The notes under the pieces are model-generated. The model saw nothing but the letters and a program-made list of their open reading frames with translations. It did no database searches and had not been told where the DNA came from. From an uncultured Alphaproteobacteria bacterium (GTDB taxonomy: Bacteria; Pseudomonadota; Alphaproteobacteria; RF32; CAG-239), in assembly GCA_910577095.1 (NCBI GenBank), contig CAJTLY010000001.1, positions 64,314 to 128,313 of the forward strand: a stretch of 64,000 bases of DNA, written 5' to 3'. The position numbers and the translations under genes are program-made. Below are positions 23,662 to 30,315 of the stretch, one piece after another (position 1 is the first letter of the stretch; every line of letters starts with the position of its first letter).

Positions 23662-24309
23662 ATGGCAGATACAACCTTAAATATTCAGACCGGGACGATA
23701 GATGCCCCGTATCAGGAATTCACCGAAGTTATTCCGGCCGGTAGTAATCGGAAAATCAACTATGTGACTGAAAACTTTGCGCTTCTCGAGACTTCGGCCG
23801 CGGAAGCCTTGCATGTCAATTTTGGCGGGGCGGCGAACGAAACGCCTTTTTTGGCCGGCATGAGATATAAGCTTCCCGCGATTGTCCCGAATGTTACGCT
23901 TTTCAACAAATCAAACACGGATTTGACCGTTCATTTTGCGATGGGTTGCGGTGAAATCGACGACAACCGGTTGACGGTTGTAAGTTCAATCAATACCGTC
24001 TCGACCTTTTCACATTTCAAAACCGCCGGAATTAATTTTACAACTTCTTCGTGTCTGATTAAGACCGGCGGAGAAAAGATTGTAATTCAAAATAACGGCG
24101 CAAACGATCTTTTTGTTTGCGACAAAGACGCAGCGGTGGGAGATCTTGGCGGTTTTAAGGTAGAGCCGGGCGGCGATTGCGAACTGCCGATCACGACCGG
24201 TGTTCGGGTTAATTCGGCCGGGACAGGTGGCACAATCAGCGTCGGCATATTCTCTAGCCTGGTTATTCCGGCGATTGAATATGACGACGACGGTATGGCA
24301 GGAGCATAA
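23662..24309 (+). CDS. beta-rich structural protein, candidate penton or minor capsid protein
   Basis: 215 residues without membrane segment. Alternating hydrophobic residues predict a largely beta fold in two similar halves (LLETSAAEALHVNFGGAANETPF near 40 and IVIQNNGANDLFVCDKDAAVGDLGGF near 135). It lies between membrane proteins and the collar-domain spike, where a penton base would be expected. GGGGGAG lies before the ATG. The role is inferred from fold impression and position only. Confidence 0.6.
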   Translation: MADTTLNIQTGTIDAPYQEFTEVIPAGSNRKINYVTENFALLETSAAEALHVNFGGAANETPFLAGMRYKLPAIVPNVTLFNKSNTDLTVHFAMGCGEIDDNRLTVVSSINTVSTFSHFKTAGINFTTSSCLIKTGGEKIVIQNNGANDLFVCDKDAAVGDLGGFKVEPGGDCELPITTGVRVNSAGTGGTISVGIFSSLVIPAIEYDDDGMAGA

Positions 24310-24313
24310 TAAC

Positions 24314-24808
24314 ATGGCAATCATTAATAATCATATGGCAGTCAAGCCGGGCACCGTGATTGCCAGCCCGGCAAGCTCAGTTCCGGGTTATCTTTTTTGC
24401 AATGGCGCGACGCTTAACCGTAAGACTTACGCCCGCCTTTTTGCGGTCATCGGCACTTTATACAACAAAGACAACGGGCCAAATACGTTCAATCTGCCGG
24501 ATTTCCGCGGTGATTTTATCCGCGGTTATTTGGCCGGATCGTCGGCCGAGATCGGCACAAGGCAGGGGCAGGGCTTGCCGAATATTACGGGAAATTTGGG
24601 CGGCAGCAAAAATATTCTAATCAACCCGTCGGCGGATGGGGCTTTCGAAGTTACAACCCGGTCTGAAGGGTGGGCCGGCACCTCAGCCGGAACGGCTACA
24701 ACGGTAGCTAATATCAGCTTTGACGCCAGCCGCGTCAGTGGCGTGTATGGTAAATCCGGCGACGTTGTACCGCGCAATCATGCTTTAAACTTTTTTATTA
24801 AATATTAA
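24314..24808 (+). CDS. phage collar-domain protein, probable receptor-binding spike
   Basis: 164 residues from ATG 24314. The N-terminal 70 residues match the tail-collar domain pattern (PGTVIASPASSVPGYLFCNG, then LYNKDNGPNTFNLPDFRGDFIRGYL). The Gly/Ser/Thr-rich C-terminal part ends with RNHALNFFIKY, the usual end of such fibres. In tailed phages this domain closes tail fibres; here no tail genes exist, so it most likely forms a vertex spike. It is followed by a fibre-assembly-like gene. A longer frame from 24200 overlaps the previous gene and is not favoured. Confidence 0.85.
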   Translation: MAIINNHMAVKPGTVIASPASSVPGYLFCNGATLNRKTYARLFAVIGTLYNKDNGPNTFNLPDFRGDFIRGYLAGSSAEIGTRQGQGLPNITGNLGGSKNILINPSADGAFEVTTRSEGWAGTSAGTATTVANISFDASRVSGVYGKSGDVVPRNHALNFFIKY

Positions 24809-24822
24809 GGAGTTAATACCAA

Positions 24823-25251
24823 ATGTTCGCGTATAATTTTAACGAAGAAACCGGCAAATATATCGGCAGCGAAAAAATGCAACCCGATCCGCTGGAGCCG
24901 GGCAGATGGCTGCAACCCGCAAATTCGACTCTTGTCGTCCCGCCACCGTTTGACCCGCAACGGCAAACCTGCCGTTGGACCGGCACGGCTTGGGAGATCG
25001 AGACGATCGTTGAGCCGGAAAAGCCGGCCGATCCGCAGCCAACGGCCGCAGAGCTGCTGCAGCTGCAGATTTTACAGCTGAAAATGCAGCTGGCCGAAGA
25101 TGATTATAAGATCATCAAATGCGCCGAATATCAGGCCGCCGGGGTTGATTTGCCGTATAACATAGCCGAACTGCACGCCGGTCGGGAAGCTATTCGGGCA
25201 GAAATTAATCAGCTGCAGGAGCAGCAGGCGGCTGAAAATGCAGACGAGTGA
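24823..25251 (+). CDS. tail-fibre-assembly-like protein (chaperone or fibre extension)
   Basis: 142 residues. The N-terminal MFAYNFNEETGKYIGSEKMQPDPLEPG, split before a Pro-rich part, and the RWTGTAWEI motif near 52 are typical of proteins encoded right after collar-type fibre genes. A long Gln/Leu-rich helix (about 70-100) predicts a coiled coil. It probably helps the preceding spike fold or trimerise. AAGGAG precedes the ATG. It overlaps the next gene by 14 bases. Confidence 0.75.
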   Translation: MFAYNFNEETGKYIGSEKMQPDPLEPGRWLQPANSTLVVPPPFDPQRQTCRWTGTAWEIETIVEPEKPADPQPTAAELLQLQILQLKMQLAEDDYKIIKCAEYQAAGVDLPYNIAELHAGREAIRAEINQLQEQQAAENADE

Positions 25252-25723
25252 ACTTTTGATTTTATTAATCGGGGGGCTGATTTTGTACAGAGGTGGCAGA
25301 AAAATTGAGTCGGAAGTCAATCCGGACGGGCAGGTTGATATTGTGGCCCGAACCTTATGGGGCGAGGCCAGAGGCGAGGGCAAAGACGGTATGCAGGCCG
25401 TGGCCAACGTGATCATGAATCGGGTTGCCCGGGGCGGCTGGTATGGCCTAACTCCGGCCGAAGTTTGTCAAAAGCCAAAGCAATTCAGCTGCTGGAATTC
25501 GTCAGATCCGAATTATAAAAAGATGTTGTCGGTCACAACGTCTGATCCGCAATTTCGGCAGGCTTGGCAAATAGCCGAACAAGCGGTTGCCGGTAAGTTG
25601 CCGGATATTACCGGCGGGGCAACTGAATATCACACAAAAAGTATTAAACCGGCTTGGAACTGGCAGAAATTAGCCCAAACAACCACAATCGGAGATCATA
25701 TTTTTTATAGGAGTTTAGCCTAA
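25238..25723 (+). CDS. SleB-type cell wall hydrolase with N-terminal membrane anchor
   Basis: 161 residues. One hydrophobic segment (about 5-17, LLILLIGGLILYR) is followed by a Hydrolase_2 domain with VARTLWGEARGEGKDGMQAVANVI in two parts, the catalytic-type Glu in GEARGEG, and C-terminal EYHTKSIKPAW and GDHIFY. It cleaves peptidoglycan. In a virion with an internal membrane it may help entry; it may also serve lysis. The stop and next start share a base (TAATG). Confidence 0.9.
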   Translation: MQTSELLILLIGGLILYRGGRKIESEVNPDGQVDIVARTLWGEARGEGKDGMQAVANVIMNRVARGGWYGLTPAEVCQKPKQFSCWNSSDPNYKKMLSVTTSDPQFRQAWQIAEQAVAGKLPDITGGATEYHTKSIKPAWNWQKLAQTTTIGDHIFYRSLA

Positions 25724-25908
25724 TGCCTTGGATTATCACAACTTTAGCCGGAGCTTTAGCCGGCGTGTTTATCAACAACGCAACCAGTCAACCCGTTCAG
25801 GTTTTGCCCGGGACCGGCGCAACCACGAACGACGAGGGGAAGCTTTATAAGATCGGCTTTTTTGTGCTGGCTGCCTACGTACTTTTTAGAATTTCGGGGA
25901 AAAAGTAA
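25723..25908 (+). CDS. small two-segment membrane protein
   Basis: 61 residues with hydrophobic segments at about 3-18 (IITTLAGALAGVFI) and 43-57 (IGFFVLAAYVLFRI) and a basic end. It is coupled to the hydrolase gene. It may be a virion membrane or holin-type protein. Confidence 0.65.
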   Translation: MPWIITTLAGALAGVFINNATSQPVQVLPGTGATTNDEGKLYKIGFFVLAAYVLFRISGKK

Positions 25909-25909
25909 C

Positions 25910-26074
25910 ATGATCGACTTGCAACTTGTTTATTCGCTTCTCGGGGCGTCCCCAATTGCAATTATTCTGGTTTATTATTTAGGAAAAATCGACAACAGAA
26001 TCAATCTACTAGAACAAAGAATTTATTTTTTAGAGGAGAAACGACTTGTTAGAAAAAATAAAAGAGAAATTTAA
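25910..26074 (+). CDS. 54-residue membrane protein with coiled-coil tail (holin or spanin-like)
   Basis: The start ATG is at 25910. One membrane segment (about 5-24, LVYSLLGASPIAIILVYYLG) is followed by a charged helix (KIDNRINLLEQRIYFLEEKR) and a basic tail. This layout is common for lysis-cassette proteins. It overlaps the next gene by 29 bases. Confidence 0.65.
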   Translation: MIDLQLVYSLLGASPIAIILVYYLGKIDNRINLLEQRIYFLEEKRLVRKNKREI

Positions 26075-26183
26075 AAATAAAAGCTTCTGGGCCGGTATTT
26101 TTACGGCCGTCGCCGGATTAATCGGCGGCAGCGTCACCGCCCCGGAATTTTTTATCAACTTAATTAATTTAATCGGAGGTTAA
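26046..26183 (+). CDS. 45-residue holin-like peptide, TTG start
   Basis: GAGGAG lies 8 bases before TTG 26046, which decides the start. A basic N-terminus (KIKEKFKNK) precedes one hydrophobic segment (FWAGIFTAVAGLIGGSV) and a second weaker one (FFINLINLIGG). Small phage holins often read like this. It overlaps the previous gene. Confidence 0.6.
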   Translation: MLEKIKEKFKNKSFWAGIFTAVAGLIGGSVTAPEFFINLINLIGG

Positions 26184-26186
26184 AAT

Positions 26187-26303
26187 ATGGCAAAAGCTAG
26201 AAAAAGTAGTAAAAAGACAAAAGTTAAGGTAATCTACGTCAGCAAAACAAAAAAGAAAAAAAGAAAGACTAAAAAGAGCTTGTTTGATAAGATCTTTGGG
26301 TAA
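26187..26303 (+). CDS. 38-residue highly basic peptide
   Basis: More than half of the residues are Lys or Arg (MAKARKSSKKTKVKVIYVSK, then a further Lys-rich run ending DKIFG). GGAGG lies 7 bases before the ATG. It resembles a DNA-condensing core or protamine-like virion peptide; a membrane-active peptide is also possible. It is the last gene of the late operon. Confidence 0.65.
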   Translation: MAKARKSSKKTKVKVIYVSKTKKKKRKTKKSLFDKIFG

Positions 26304-26304
26304 G

Positions 26305-26350
26305 AAAAAACGGCCAAAAAATCAAAATCGATTTTAAGGCCGTTTTTTTT
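26305..26350 (+). terminator. terminator of the late operon
   Basis: AACGGCC and GGCCGTT pair around an inner AAAATC/GATTTT stem, followed by eight T. It can also serve the convergent bor gene. Confidence 0.9.
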
Positions 26351-26369
26351 GACTCTAGAGAGTAAAATA

Positions 26370-26657
26370 CTATTTTGGACGGTTGCAGTATATTTCATAT
26401 GTGTTTGGTGTGTATATGCCAAATGTAACCGTAGCAACAAGACCATCAACAAAAGAATAATATGTTTTAACAGTATTTACACCGGTTTGACAATATTCTT
26501 TTAGATCAATGATATTTTCTTGGCCAACACCGCCGATAAAAAAGGATCCACTGTCCTTGTGATTTGGCCGAACAGGTGGCATTTGATCACTATATCTGAT
26601 AGTTGTTGTGCTGCAGGCTGTCAAAAAGAGCAGAGTTGCTAAACATAGTTTTTTCAT
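26370..26657 (-). CDS. bor: Bor-family outer-membrane lipoprotein
   Basis: 95 residues. Signal peptide with lipobox LTAC (Cys15) followed by a short tether. The mature part has FFIGGVGQ, a Cys, VKTYYSFVDGL and FGIYTPNTYEIYC, which match lambda Bor position by position as remembered. Lambda Bor is a surface lipoprotein made by the lysogen and linked to serum survival. Its place in a divergent, separately transcribed unit of this provirus fits lysogenic conversion. Confidence 0.88.
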   Translation of the reverse strand: MKKLCLATLLFLTACSTTTIRYSDQMPPVRPNHKDSGSFFIGGVGQENIIDLKEYCQTGVNTVKTYYSFVDGLVATVTFGIYTPNTYEIYCNRPK

Positions 26658-26659
26658 AG

Positions 26660-27247
26660 TCAGGTAGTCCTTAAAAGTTGTTTAGTTTTATCTTTTACAC
26701 TTTTCAAGTTAGAATTCGTAATAAAATTGTCAAGCTCTTTTTTAAAATACTCCAAAGGTTTTAAATTATTTTTCGCGTAAAGCAATTCTTTAATCGTCCG
26801 TTCGTTATATTGACAATCCGCAACCTTGTTCATTAATCGGGCTGTCTGAACCGGCCCGAAGCCTAACCTTTCTAAGATCAGAATAACCAGATAAAAAGAA
26901 TATTTCTCATAATTATATTGACAATTGTTGTACATTTGCGAGGCGAGCAGGCATAATTCGTAGGGTATGCCGAGTTGTGTTGCCGTGCGGGTTAGAGCGG
27001 TTAATGGGCTAAAACCAAGCCATATCCACGCATCTATCTCTTTCACGATTTGGCCAAGCGCGAAAAAATCAGGCGTTACAGTTTTTTGTAAAATTTTGGC
27101 CGTTTGCAAAAAATCGTCCATTTTTTTTATCGTGTAGTCCAAATTGTCCAGGTCTTCGTTTTTCAACCACTGAAACGCAAAGCGCGGAGCCGCGTGCACA
27201 GATTCCGGTTTAAAAACATCATAATTAACTTCAATCATTTTTTCCAC
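26660..27247 (-). CDS. helical protein of unknown function, provirus-borne
   Basis: 195 residues, almost entirely alpha-helical, with no signal or membrane segment. A segment near 130-165 (GFGPVQTARLMNKV then CQYNERTIKELL) could be a helix-turn-helix. It is 2 bases upstream of bor and likely co-transcribed from a promoter between it and the right attachment site. ACGGTGG precedes the ATG. It may be the lysogeny regulator or another conversion gene. No family is recognised. Confidence 0.6.
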   Translation of the reverse strand: MEKMIEVNYDVFKPESVHAAPRFAFQWLKNEDLDNLDYTIKKMDDFLQTAKILQKTVTPDFFALGQIVKEIDAWIWLGFSPLTALTRTATQLGIPYELCLLASQMYNNCQYNYEKYSFYLVILILERLGFGPVQTARLMNKVADCQYNERTIKELLYAKNNLKPLEYFKKELDNFITNSNLKSVKDKTKQLLRTT

Positions 27248-27341
27248 CGTTAAAAAATTAACCTTGTTTTAATTTTTTCATGGTTATATATGTACATACA
27301 TAAACATGTTAATTGCATATATAGTTTTTGGAGTTTTTTAT

Positions 27342-27363
27342 AAGAGGAGTTTTCCTCTTTTTC
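27342..27363 (+). terminator. small hairpin next to the right attachment site
   Basis: Stem AAGAGGA/TCCTCTT with loop GTTT is followed by a run of T. It may block transcription between the provirus and the chromosome. Confidence 0.55.
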
Positions 27364-27367
27364 ATCT

Positions 27368-27402
27368 CACACACTTGTCGCATAATCTATATTATGTATA
27401 GT
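27368..27402 (+). repeat. right attachment site containing a complete dif-like site
   Basis: The 26-base repeat covers 27368-27393. The 28-base dif-like core is at 27375-27402: XerC arm TTGTCGCATAA, centre TCTATA, XerD arm TTATGTATAGT. Against E. coli dif (GGTGCGCATAA, TGTATA, TTATGTTAAAT) 20 of 28 bases agree, including CGCATAA and TTATGT next to the centre. This copy is the restored chromosomal dif. Confidence 0.82.
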
Positions 27403-27516
27403 TATAAATATAAGAAAGTACAAGGTCAATTCAGCCAAGAGCAAATATTCAACGCAGTGAGCAAGTTGTTTACCTTGTTTGCTACCTGACAGTTGTAAAA
27501 AATTGGTTTATTTTTT

Positions 27517-27674
27517 TCACCGATGGCTTACATAAAAATTAACAACAGTCTCGGCTGGTTTGAATTTGTTTTCGCCGTCTTGATTGTTGGCTCCGATTGC
27601 GACCGTTGATTTATTTTCAGCGCAACCGCGTTCGGAGTTATTTTTTCATCCGACATCATTTCAGTATTATCCAT
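27517..27674 (-). pseudogene. frame-disrupted small gene downstream of yejF
   Basis: An ATG two bases after the yejF stop opens MDNTEMMSDEK, then after a run of six A the sensible frame continues in the -1 register as NNSERGCAENKSTVAIGANN and ends ETVVNFYVSHR. One more A would join both into a 52-residue protein. This could be a decayed gene, a sequencing error in a homopolymer, or slippage on the A-run. The rest of 27403-27516 shows nothing I can support. Confidence 0.4.
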
Positions 27675-27676
27675 GC

Positions 27677-29263
27677 CTATAAGGCAGCGGCAATCAGTTT
27701 TTGGGTATAATTTTGCTGCGGACGTTCAAATATATCTTCACAACTGCCGATTTCGACCGCCCGACCGTCTTTCATGACCAGAATCTGATCAGACATCGCG
27801 CGAACGGCATTCATGTCATGAGATATAAAGATATAGCTTAAATTCCGTTTTTCTTGGATTTCTTGCAGCAATTTTATGATTTGCGCCTGGATTGTAACGT
27901 CAAGCGCGGACGTCGGTTCATCTAAGATCAGCAATTGCGGTTTCAGAATCAAAGCACGCGCAATTGCAATTCGTTGGCGTTGACCGCCGGAGAATTCATG
28001 CGGATACTTAACCAAATCGCTTTCGGACAACCCGGTTTCTTCAAGCGTTTCAATCACCATCTTGCGTCTTTCGGCTTTATTTATTTCAGGATAATGAACC
28101 GAAACGCCTTCTCCGACAATCTCTTCAATGTTCATCCGCGGGTTGAGAGAATTGTACGGATCTTGGAAAACAACCTGAATATCCTTACACAATTTCTGAC
28201 GTTCTTTTGGTGTAAGTGATTGTATTTCAATATCTTTAAACAGTATCTTTCCTTGATACGTGTTCAACCCTGCAATGGCGGAACCGAGCGTCGTTTTTCC
28301 TGAGCCTGACTCTCCGACAATCCCCAGGGTTGTCCCTTTAGCCAGAGAAAAAGAAACATTATCAACCGCATTGAGTTGTTCCAGCACCCTTCCCCACAAG
28401 TTCTTTTTTAAAGGAAAAGTTACTCTGATTTTTTCGGCCTGCAGCAAAATGTCATTGCTTTTTTTGTTGTTTTTCCGTAACATATGCGCATTAATCAAGT
28501 CTTTGGTATAAGAATGACGCGGGTGCTCAAAAACTTGTTTTATCAAGCCCTGTTCGATGATCTTCCCGTTTTTCATCACCATGACGCGATCGGCGATTTT
28601 ACGGATCACGGTCAGATCGTGACTGATGAAAATAATGGACATATTCAGCTTTTCTTTGAGTTCGATCAACAGATTAATAATTTGTTCCTGGACCGTTACA
28701 TCAAGTGCGGTTGTCGGTTCGTCAGCAATCAGGATATCCGGTTTGTTGGCAATAGCCATTGCAATCATCACCCTTTGCCTCTGGCCGCCGGAAAGTTCAA
28801 AAGGATAGGATTTCATCCGTTTTTCGGCATTTTGAATTCCGGTCATTTTCAATAATCGCAAAACTTCTTTTCGCGCTTGTTTGAACGTAAGCTTTTGATG
28901 CAGCATCAGGCTTTCGGCAATTTGTTTTTCAATGGTATGTAACGGATTGAGAGAAGACATCGGTTCCTGAAAAATATAAGCGATCCGGTTGCCGCGGATT
29001 TGCCGGAACATCTTGTCGTCCAAACCGATCAATTCTTTTCCCTCAAATGTGATGGAAGAAGCTTCTTCATGAAACGCTTTCGGATAAGGCAGCAATCCGA
29101 GCACAGCCAACGAAGTCACAGACTTCCCCGAGCCAGACTCTCCGACAATCCCCAAAACTTCTCCGGCTTGCAGTTCAAAAGAGACGTCGTCCACCGCCGT
29201 TTTGGAAACATTACCGTCTTGGGCAAATTTTACGGTCAGATTTTTGACTTCCAGCATACTCAT
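27677..29263 (-). CDS. yejF: oligopeptide/microcin C-type ABC transporter ATPase (two fused ATPase domains)
   Basis: 528 residues with two complete ABC domains. The first has Walker A GESGSGKS near 40 and LSGGQRQRV; the second has GESGSGKT near 315 and FSGGQRQRI. This tandem form is typical of YejF. It energises uptake of peptides, in E. coli including microcin C. Its start overlaps the yejE stop by 4 bases (ATGA). The binding protein YejA and permease YejB are not adjacent. Confidence 0.9.
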   Translation of the reverse strand: MSMLEVKNLTVKFAQDGNVSKTAVDDVSFELQAGEVLGIVGESGSGKSVTSLAVLGLLPYPKAFHEEASSITFEGKELIGLDDKMFRQIRGNRIAYIFQEPMSSLNPLHTIEKQIAESLMLHQKLTFKQARKEVLRLLKMTGIQNAEKRMKSYPFELSGGQRQRVMIAMAIANKPDILIADEPTTALDVTVQEQIINLLIELKEKLNMSIIFISHDLTVIRKIADRVMVMKNGKIIEQGLIKQVFEHPRHSYTKDLINAHMLRKNNKKSNDILLQAEKIRVTFPLKKNLWGRVLEQLNAVDNVSFSLAKGTTLGIVGESGSGKTTLGSAIAGLNTYQGKILFKDIEIQSLTPKERQKLCKDIQVVFQDPYNSLNPRMNIEEIVGEGVSVHYPEINKAERRKMVIETLEETGLSESDLVKYPHEFSGGQRQRIAIARALILKPQLLILDEPTSALDVTIQAQIIKLLQEIQEKRNLSYIFISHDMNAVRAMSDQILVMKDGRAVEIGSCEDIFERPQQNYTQKLIAAAL

Positions 29264-30315
29264 CGACGGTTTTTCCTTGTATCCAAAGCGTCGCGAACCC
29301 CTTCACCGATAAAAATCAGCAATGTCAGCAAAAGCGACAAAACCACAAAAATAGAAATTCCGATCCACGGCGCCTGCAGATTATCTTTTCCCTGTCGCAC
29401 CAAATCGCCCAACGACGGATACTCGTGCGAAAGTCCCAAACCGAGAAAATCAAGTGCCGTCAAAGAAACAATGGCTTCCGATATCAGAAACGGAATAAAT
29501 GTTACCGCGGCAACCAGAGCGTTGGGCAGGATATGACGCCAAATAATCTGGCGGTTACTAACCCCCAGCACCCGCGCCGCTTTTACAAATTCAAAATTTC
29601 GCGTCCGCATGAATTCGGCACGCACCATACCGGTCAGCGAAGTCCAGGAAAAGAAAAGCAGAATCAACAGCAAGGTTCCGAAACTGGGAAGAAAAATACT
29701 CGAAACAATAATTAAAATGAACAGTTGCGGCAAAGAGTCCCATATCTCAATGAAACGCTGCATCAAGATATCCAACTTGCCGCCGAAATATCCCTGAATC
29801 GCACCGACGGTTATGCCGATTGCCGAAGATATCAGCGTCAGCACAAAAGCAAAAAACAACGACAGTCGCAGTCCGTATAAAATACGCGCAAAAATGTCGC
29901 GCCCTTCGTCATCTGTTCCCAGCCAGTGACGCCGTGAAGGTGCAGCCGGAGTTGGCTGATCCATTTCCATATCCACCGTATTAAAAGAAAACGGAACCGA
30001 CGGCATCAGCATCCAGCCGTGTTGTTCGATGTTACGACGAAGATAAGGGTCGGCAAAATCGGCCGGGGTGGGAAAATCCCCCCCGAAATCAATATCCCGA
30101 TAGTTTTGTACTAACGGAAAATACCACTGATCCCGATATTTGACAATCAACGGGCGGTCGTTGGCCAAAAGTTCCGCCAACAAGCTCAGCAAGACAATAA
30201 CGGCCAGCAAGACAAGCGACCACCAAGCGCGGCGGTTTTGTTTAAAAATCCGCCATTTTCTGATTGTCAGCGGTGACAATGCGCTGTTTGTTCCCCTATT
30301 CTGCAGCAACAGCAT
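29260..30315 (-). CDS. yejE: peptide ABC transporter permease, YejE type
   Basis: About 351 residues from ATG 30315; a GTG at 30327 or an in-frame TTG near 30280 are other possible starts. One N-terminal membrane segment, a periplasmic region of about 100 residues with GTDDEGRDIFARILYG at its end, then five membrane segments with the permease EAA loop (ARVLGVSNRQIIWRHILPNAL). It forms half of the transport channel. The gene overlaps the end of the upstream sulfatase-like gene by up to 32 bases. Confidence 0.88.
   Translation of the reverse strand: MLLLQNRGTNSALSPLTIRKWRIFKQNRRAWWSLVLLAVIVLLSLLAELLANDRPLIVKYRDQWYFPLVQNYRDIDFGGDFPTPADFADPYLRRNIEQHGWMLMPSVPFSFNTVDMEMDQPTPAAPSRRHWLGTDDEGRDIFARILYGLRLSLFFAFVLTLISSAIGITVGAIQGYFGGKLDILMQRFIEIWDSLPQLFILIIVSSIFLPSFGTLLLILLFFSWTSLTGMVRAEFMRTRNFEFVKAARVLGVSNRQIIWRHILPNALVAAVTFIPFLISEAIVSLTALDFLGLGLSHEYPSLGDLVRQGKDNLQAPWIGISIFVVLSLLLTLLIFIGEGVRDALDTRKNRR

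Larger units (their letters stand above)
19102..27393. mobile_element. integrated provirus of a tailless, membrane-containing (PM2-like) phage at dif
   Basis: Two identical 26-base repeats start at 19102 and 27368, so the excised circle would be 8266 bp. Inside are, on the + strand, a replication initiator, three small early genes, an FtsK/HerA-type packaging ATPase, a coat protein, three single-pass membrane proteins, a beta-rich structural protein, a collar-domain spike, a fibre-assembly-like protein, a SleB-type hydrolase and four tiny late genes. On the - strand are a Bor lipoprotein and an unknown helical protein. There is no integrase, portal, large terminase or tail gene. What is seen is the repeats, the gene order and the motifs; the PM2-like (corticovirus-like, double-jelly-roll) assignment is inferred. 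All key genes look intact, so it may be inducible. Confidence 0.8.

Noticed and set aside
24314..25723. Remnant of a tailed prophage
   Set aside because: Collar, fibre-assembly and SleB genes occur in tailed phages, but the element is bounded by exact repeats, is tightly packed and has no terminase, portal, tape measure or sheath gene.
27394..27489. 31-codon + strand frame starting in the XerD arm of dif
   Set aside because: No ribosome binding site and the start overlaps a recombination site; too short to support.
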